From Adenanthera pavonina (Eukaryota > Streptophyta > Magnoliopsida > Fabales > Fabaceae), in the NCBI GenBank assembly GCA_026686845.1, contig JAIVEN010000018.1, positions 12,247,001-12,311,000 of the forward strand: 64,000 bases of DNA, read 5' to 3'. The translations under genes and the position numbers were made by a program. The notes beneath the pieces were generated by a model. The model had not been told where the DNA came from. It saw nothing but the letters and a program-made list of their open reading frames with translations, and made no database searches. This document shows positions 58,826 to 64,000 of this stretch, one piece after another. The first letter of the stretch is position 1. Every line of letters begins with the position of its first letter.

Positions 58826-61800
58826 TTACAATTCATTGGGATTTACCATTCCCAACTCTTTCCTTATTTTGCAATGCCTGTCTTCTGGTAGAGGTTTGGT
58901 CAGTATGTCAGCTAGTTGATCCTCTGTTGGGATGTATTCCAGCTTAACTTCTTCTTTCAGAACATGATCACTTATGAAGTGGTGTCTAACCTCAATATGT
59001 TTCGTCCTTGAGTGCATGACAGGATTCTTAGTGATGTTTATGGCACTTTGATTATCACACATGATGGGTATCTCTTTCATTTTAACCTCAAGATCTTCAA
59101 GCTGCTGCTTCATCTAGATGACTTGGGCACAACAGCTTCCAGCTGCAACATACTCAGCTTCTGCAGTGGATAGAGCTACACTGTTTTGCTTTTTGCTGAA
59201 CCATGAAACCAGGGATCCTCCAAGAAACTGACAAGTTCCACTTGTGCTTTTTCTGTCAGTTTTGGATCCTGCAAAGTCAGCATCAGTGTATCCTTTGAGA
59301 TCTTCTCCATTATCTTTTGGATACCAAAGACCCATCTGTGATGTTCCAATTAGATATCTGAAAATTCTTTTCACAGCTGTTGCATGGGTTTCTTTGGGGC
59401 ATGATTGGAACCTTGCACACATGCAGACACTGAACATAATGTCAGGTTTGCTGGCAGTTAGATACAGCAGGGATCCAATCATTCTTCTGTATTGAGTAAT
59501 GTCAAACATTTTCCCATTTTCATCCATGTCCAGTTTGGTTGCGGTGGCCATAGGTGTTCCCATTGGCTTGGCATTCTTCATTCCAAACTTCTTTAACAGC
59601 TCCTTTAGATACTTGGATTGACTGAGAAAGATACCATCATTAAGCTGTCTGATTTGCAATCCAAGGAAGAAATTGAGTTCACCCATCATAGACATCTCGA
59701 ATTCTCCCTGCATTAACTTAGAAAATTCCTTGCAAAGAGTTTCATTAGTAGCACCGAAAATAATATCATCAACATAGATTTGGACAATTAGTAAATCTTT
59801 ATTCTCTTTCTTAGTGAATAAAGTTGTGTCAACTTTGCCTCTGTTAAACCCTTTTTCAGTCAGAAAGTTGCTCAATCTTTCATACCATGCTCTAGGGGCT
59901 TGTTTTAATCCATAAAGAGCTTTCTTCAGTTTATAGACATGGTTTGATTTTGTAGAATCCTCAAAGCCTGGAGGTTGATCTACATAAACCTCTTCCATGA
60001 TATATCCATTCAGAAAGGCACTTTTTACATCCATTTGATATAGCAAAATATTTTTCATGCATGCATAAGCTAGTAGAATCCTTATAGCTTCTAATCTGGC
60101 TACTGGTGCAAAGGTTTCTTCAAAATCAATACCTTCTTCTTGATTATACCCTTTAGCAACTAATCTAGCTTTATTTCTGATTATAGTTCCAGATTCATCA
60201 AGTTTGTTTCTGAAAACCCATTTGGTACCAATAACAGGATGATTTTTGGGTCTTGGAACTAAATCCCAAACTTGATTTCTTTCAAACTGATTTAGTTCAT
60301 CTTGCATTGCCAAAATCCAGTAATCATCAGTTAAGGCTTCTTCAGCATTGGGTTCAATTTGAGAAATGAAAGCACAATTTAGCATTTGATCCCTTAACTG
60401 TTTTCTGGTTTTGACTCTCTCTTGAACATCTCCTATCACTTGATCAACAGGATGATTCCTTTGATATCTCCAAGCTCTAGGGAGTTCTTGAGATGTTTCT
60501 TCATTATTTTCTTCATCAAACTCTTGCTCCTGGATATTTTCCTCTATGTTAACAGATTCAGATATCTTTGGAGGTTCAGTTCTACTTTTATCAGATATGC
60601 CCAATTTTTCAAAATTGAAAGCAAGATCATCCTCATTGGTAACATGTTTTGAAATAGTTTCATTTTCAATGAAAACCACATGCACAGATTCCTCTACCAC
60701 ATTTGATCTTTTATTATAAACTCTATATGCCTTACTCTTACTAGAGTAGCCAAGAAATATACCTTCATCTGATTTGGCATCAAATTTACCTAGGTTTTCT
60801 TTGCCATTGTTGTGAATGAAGCATTTGCATCCGAACACATGGAGATGGGACAGATTTGGCTTTCTCCCCTTGTACAGCTCGTATGGAGTCTTTCCTAGGA
60901 TGGGTCTGATGTATGCTCTGTTGATGATGTAACTAGCTGTGTTCACTGCATCAGCCCAGAATACTTGAGAAAGTTCCTTCTCATTCAGCATAGCTCTGGC
61001 CATCTCCTCAATAGTTCTGTTCTTCCTTTCTACTACTCCATTTTGTTGAGGAGTCCTAGGAGCAGAGAAGTTGTGGTCAATTCCATGCTCACTGCAGTAC
61101 TCCAGGAAGTATGCATTTTCGAATTCTCCTCCATGATCTGATCTGATGGACACAATAGAAATACCTTTCTCATTTTGCACTTTCTTGGCTAAGGTTACAA
61201 ATGCATCAAAGGTATCACTTTTAGAAGAAAGAAATAATGTCCAAGTAAATCTAGAATAATCATCAACAATTACAAGCACATACAGATTGCCACCTAGACT
61301 CTTTACCCTTGAAGGTCCAATTAAGTCCATATGCAACAATTCAAGTGGTCTTGTTGTGGTAACTGTGTTTTTGGATTTGAAGGATGATTTAGTTTGTTTT
61401 CCTTTTAAGCATGCATCACATTCTTTATCCTTTTCAAAAGATATTTTTGGCAAACCAGTAACTAGCTCATTTTTAACCAGTTTAGACAATTGATTCATAT
61501 TGACATGAGCTAATCTCCTATGCCATAGCCAACTATCATTATTCTTACTAATTAAGCATACAGAATCTAAAGGAGGAAGTTCATCAAGGTCAATAGTGTA
61601 GCAGTTACCATCCCTTTTAGCTTTGAGGATTACTCTGTGATCACTTTTTCTGATGACCAGGCAAAACTTTGAGTCAAACAGCACCCAGTTTCCTTTGTCA
61701 CAAGTCTGACTCATGCTTAGCAGGTTGTGGTTGAGGCCAATCACAAACAGCACATCTTCAATGGATGTTTCAGGATTTTTGCCCACAATGCCAATGCCAA

Positions 61801-61975
61801 CAATTTTACCATATTGATCACCTCCAAAGGTCACCTTTCCTCCTTTTTTGTCTCTAAGGGTGATGAACTTCTCCTTGTCACCAGTCATGTGACTTGAGCA
61901 GGCACTGTCCATATACCATTTGTTGCTTTTCTTAGCTTTGAGACAGACCTGCAAAACAATGTTTATGATTTCCTT
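58826..61975 (-). CDS. Copia pol: protease, integrase, RT, RNase H, one in-frame stop
   Basis: No ATG opens this frame; it is open from 61975 and overlaps the end of gag by 13 bp in the -1 frame. Numbered from the TTG codon at 61954, the order is: protease motif (MDSACSSH, D16, usually DSG), integrase zinc region (H145, H150, C179, C182), catalytic D210, D273 and E309 (DD35E spacing), RT motifs (KARLVAKGYNQ near 595, YQMDVKSAFLNG 639-650, YVDD 727-730) and RNase H (YTDADFAGS, ALSTAEAEYVA, then MCDNQSAI, TKHIEVRHHFI). A TAG at 59114-59116 separates the last 95 codons of RNase H in the same frame; relatives usually have a tryptophan there. Otherwise intact, so loss of activity would be recent. 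Confidence 0.9.
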
Positions 61976-63762
61976 TTAGGTACCCAAATTTGCTTGGGTC
62001 CTTTTTGGTCAGTATATTTTTCCCTAGATGCAGATGCAACTTTGGGAACCCATCCAACTTTCCTGCCAAGTCCATTTTTCCTCAAATCACAAGAACTGGA
62101 AATATGTCCCTTTTTGTTACAGAAATGACATGTAGTGAAAGGACTGCTAGATTGAGATGCAGGAAGAAAACAGTGCAGGTAATACTTTTGTCTAGCATGC
62201 CTTGGTTGATCATACGTTTCAATGTGAGGTGATGCATTAACTTTCTTTTTATTGTTCTTAGCATGCACAAAATGTCTCATATATGCATTTTGATTTTTCT
62301 TCCTAATCTTTTCCTTGACAGCACATGGGTCATAGCCAAGACCAGCTTTTCCTTGTGATATTCTTTGGCTCCCCATCAGGGCAAATAACATGTCTTTACC
62401 TCTAGTGAGCCTAGACATGCTTTTAACTAGATAATCATTCGTTTGTTTAAGTTCAGTGCAAGAAATGCAGCAAACAGATTCAGAAGTAGATGGAGAAGAA
62501 GTTTCAGAAACTGTGCTTTGAGACTCCAGCTTGCTTATCTTTTTCTTTGCCAATTTTAGTTCTTTAGCAACTTTAATAAATTCATCATGAAGCTCATGAA
62601 ATGCATCCAGTAATTCAGAATAGGAAGGTTCAGATTCATATACCTCTTCATCCTGATCACTGCTGTATGAGGGTGTAGCTTCTTCAGAAGCAAGTGCCAT
62701 TAGACAAATGTTGGCAATCTCATCTTCATCTTCTTCTTCCTCATCTGAGCTGTTGCCCCATATGGATGAGATGTACGCCTTCTTCTTTTTCCCTTTGTCA
62801 GCACCTTTCTTTTCTTTTTCTTGCTTCTTGAGGAATTGGGGGCAGTCCCATTTTATGTGTCCCTGCTTCTTGCACTCATAGTAAGTCACAGATTCTTTTA
62901 CCTCTTTCTTGCTTTCCCCAGCAGCTACTTTCTTGAAGAATCTCTTGTTCTTCTTCTTGCTATAGAATCTTCCGAATTTTCTGACCATCATAGCCAAGGT
63001 TTCCTCATCAAGTTCATCCTCTTCGTTAGATTCTTCTTCCTTTTCATCAGCAGCTTTGAGAGCAAGGCCTTTCTTCTTTCTGTCCAGCCCGGCTTCCTTG
63101 AGAGCTTTGATTTTTCCTTCATACTCCTCAAGGCTCCCGAAGAAAGCTGTGACAGAGGCCATTGATTCTCCTCTGGCTTCTTCTATTACTGTCACCTTGG
63201 GCTGCCATTCCAGAGGGAGAGCTCTGAGAATTTTTCTCACTTTCTCTGATTGAGTGTATTCCTTTCCTAGGCTCTTTAGTTGATTCACAATGAGAGTGAA
63301 TCTCTTTTGGAGCTCCTTTACAGTTTCTCCTTCAGACATCCTGAAGCTCTCATACTCTCCAATGCACGTATTAAGTCTGTTCTCCCTGACCCCAGATGTC
63401 CCTTCATGTGCAATCTGCAGAGTGTCCCACATCTCTTTTGCAGTGGTGCATTGTGAGACCCTGTAGAATTCGTCCTGGTTCAGGGCACTGACTAAACAAT
63501 GCTTTGCTTTAAAATTCAGTAGGACTCTCCTTCTGTCTTCATCATTCCACTCTGCTTCCAGCTTCTCTTTGTATCTTCCATCTTCAATTAGAGCCATTGG
63601 GACAAAATCTCCTTTATCAATGACTGACCAGATGTCAAGATCAATTGATTGGAGGTAGATCTGCATCCTCATCTTCCAGTACCCATAATGCTCTCCACTG
63701 AAGCCTGGTGCTCTGTTAGTGTTGTTCCCTTCAGGAAGTATACTCTCTCCAAAGCCAGCCAT
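61963..63762 (-). CDS. Copia Gag, 599 codons
   Basis: The start is the ATG at 63760-63762 (MAGFGESILPEGNNTNR). The frame is open further, back into the primer site, but only from a GTG. It carries the UBN2-type Gag core (WKMRMQIYLQSIDLDIWSVI, then GEYESFRMSEGETVKELQ, then ILRALPLEWQPKVT). A first zinc knuckle reads YYECKKQGHIKWDC, with tyrosine in place of the first cysteine; a second, CHFCNKKGHISSSC, is complete. An acidic stretch and a coiled-coil-like segment (KELKLAKKKISKLES) lie between them. It forms the particle that packages the RNA. A close but decayed relative lies at 52826-53695. Confidence 0.9.
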   Translation of the reverse strand: MAGFGESILPEGNNTNRAPGFSGEHYGYWKMRMQIYLQSIDLDIWSVIDKGDFVPMALIEDGRYKEKLEAEWNDEDRRRVLLNFKAKHCLVSALNQDEFYRVSQCTTAKEMWDTLQIAHEGTSGVRENRLNTCIGEYESFRMSEGETVKELQKRFTLIVNQLKSLGKEYTQSEKVRKILRALPLEWQPKVTVIEEARGESMASVTAFFGSLEEYEGKIKALKEAGLDRKKKGLALKAADEKEEESNEEDELDEETLAMMVRKFGRFYSKKKNKRFFKKVAAGESKKEVKESVTYYECKKQGHIKWDCPQFLKKQEKEKKGADKGKKKKAYISSIWGNSSDEEEEDEDEIANICLMALASEEATPSYSSDQDEEVYESEPSYSELLDAFHELHDEFIKVAKELKLAKKKISKLESQSTVSETSSPSTSESVCCISCTELKQTNDYLVKSMSRLTRGKDMLFALMGSQRISQGKAGLGYDPCAVKEKIRKKNQNAYMRHFVHAKNNKKKVNASPHIETYDQPRHARQKYYLHCFLPASQSSSPFTTCHFCNKKGHISSSCDLRKNGLGRKVGWVPKVASASREKYTDQKGPKQIWVPKRKS

Positions 63763-63799
63763 CTTTGTTCCCGGACTGTGAAATCCTTTGAATGGGAAT

Positions 63800-63815
63800 C
63801 CGGGCTCTGATACCA
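63800..63815 (-). other. Primer-binding site of the young copia
   Basis: The minus strand reads TGGTATCAGAGCCCGG, complementary to the 3' end of initiator tRNA-Met, two bases inside the 5' LTR. Confidence 0.92.
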
Positions 63816-63817
63816 CT

Positions 63818-64000
63818 TGTTAGCAAGGCTGACTTCCCAAGAGGGGGGGTGAATTGGGAAGATTGAAATTTTTCTGCACAAAGTAAAGCAAGTGAAAATA
63901 TCACAGTATAATAAAAACAACGTGTAAAACAGAGCAAGTTGATAAGTAGAGATAAGGAGAAGAAAACTCAGTGATTTATCCTGGTTCGGTCTATCCACTT
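63818..64000 (-). repeat. 5' LTR of the young copia (partial, runs off the window)
   Basis: The 183 bp present match the corresponding end of the 3' LTR (53696-53878) except at three positions. Only the U5 end is visible. Confidence 0.92.

Larger units (their letters stand above)
53696..64000 (-). mobile_element. Young Ty1/copia element, SIRE/Maximus-type, right end outside the window
   Basis: On the minus strand the order is: 5' LTR (partial, 63818 and beyond), primer site, gag, pol (protease, integrase, RT, RNase H), spacer, a 708-codon third ORF, polypurine tract, 3' LTR. Integrase before RT is copia order; a long extra ORF after pol is characteristic of the SIRE/Maximus lineage. The 183 bp of 5' LTR in the window differ from the 3' LTR at three positions, all transitions, so the insertion is recent. 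It inserted into the gag of an older relative in the opposite orientation. The target duplication cannot be checked because the other end is outside. Confidence 0.92.

Noticed and set aside
1..64000. tRNA genes, CRISPR arrays or bacterial-type operons
   Set aside because: None seen. The introns, plant transposon families and base composition are those of plant nuclear DNA.

Overview
This is plant nuclear DNA, AT-rich and gene-poor. The evidence is one clock-type pseudo-response-regulator gene with GT-AG introns, Ty1/copia and Ty3/gypsy LTR retrotransposons primed by initiator-tRNA-Met-type sites, plant LINEs, a CACTA DNA transposon, and 5S-rRNA-bearing short elements of the Cassandra type. 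These fit a flowering plant; the species cannot be named from the sequence.

Layout. 1-4240: mostly plain AT-rich DNA, with the 3' end of a LINE (minus strand, 2103-3180) and a small foldback hairpin (about 3355-3468). 4246-7319: a gypsy-type solo LTR with a perfect ACAAA target duplication, sitting in the wreck of a minus-strand copia element (gag remnant, primer site, 5' LTR). 7399-17770: several long-LTR copies, called here family X (about 3.3 kb when complete, no coding), and a broken minus-strand LINE cut by one X copy and by a CACTA element. The X copy is itself cut by a 5S-carrying element. 17770-28760: a pseudo-response regulator of the PRR7/PRR37/PRR73 clade on the plus strand. Eight exons are readable, the N-terminal exons are not convincingly present, the fourth visible exon follows a 4-kb intron swollen by an X copy, and a net one-base frameshift puts the CCT domain out of frame. 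28762-39715: another X copy, split by a complete but dead Tekay/Del-like gypsy element (28844-37002, target duplication GAATC). 39716-46920: AT-rich DNA, a copia LTR fragment with a repeated motif, and an X copy that carries a copia solo LTR (target duplication AAACT). 47285-64000: a nested stack, in which a hAT/ZMYM-like pseudogene is cut by an old plus-strand copia; its LTR is cut by a plus-strand X copy, and its gag is cut by a young minus-strand copia of the SIRE/Maximus type that runs off the right edge.

How it works together. The only host gene with a recognisable role is the PRR; it looks decayed or at least mis-framed. The other coding sequence belongs to transposons. The young SIRE-type copia is the best preserved: gag, pol (one in-frame stop in RNase H), a 708-codon third ORF and matching LTR ends (3 differences in 183 bp). 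Its U3 region carries a dense array of two short motifs upstream of the TATA box, and the same motifs recur in the 1-kb spacer upstream of the third ORF. Nesting and target duplications allow much of the insertion order to be read directly.
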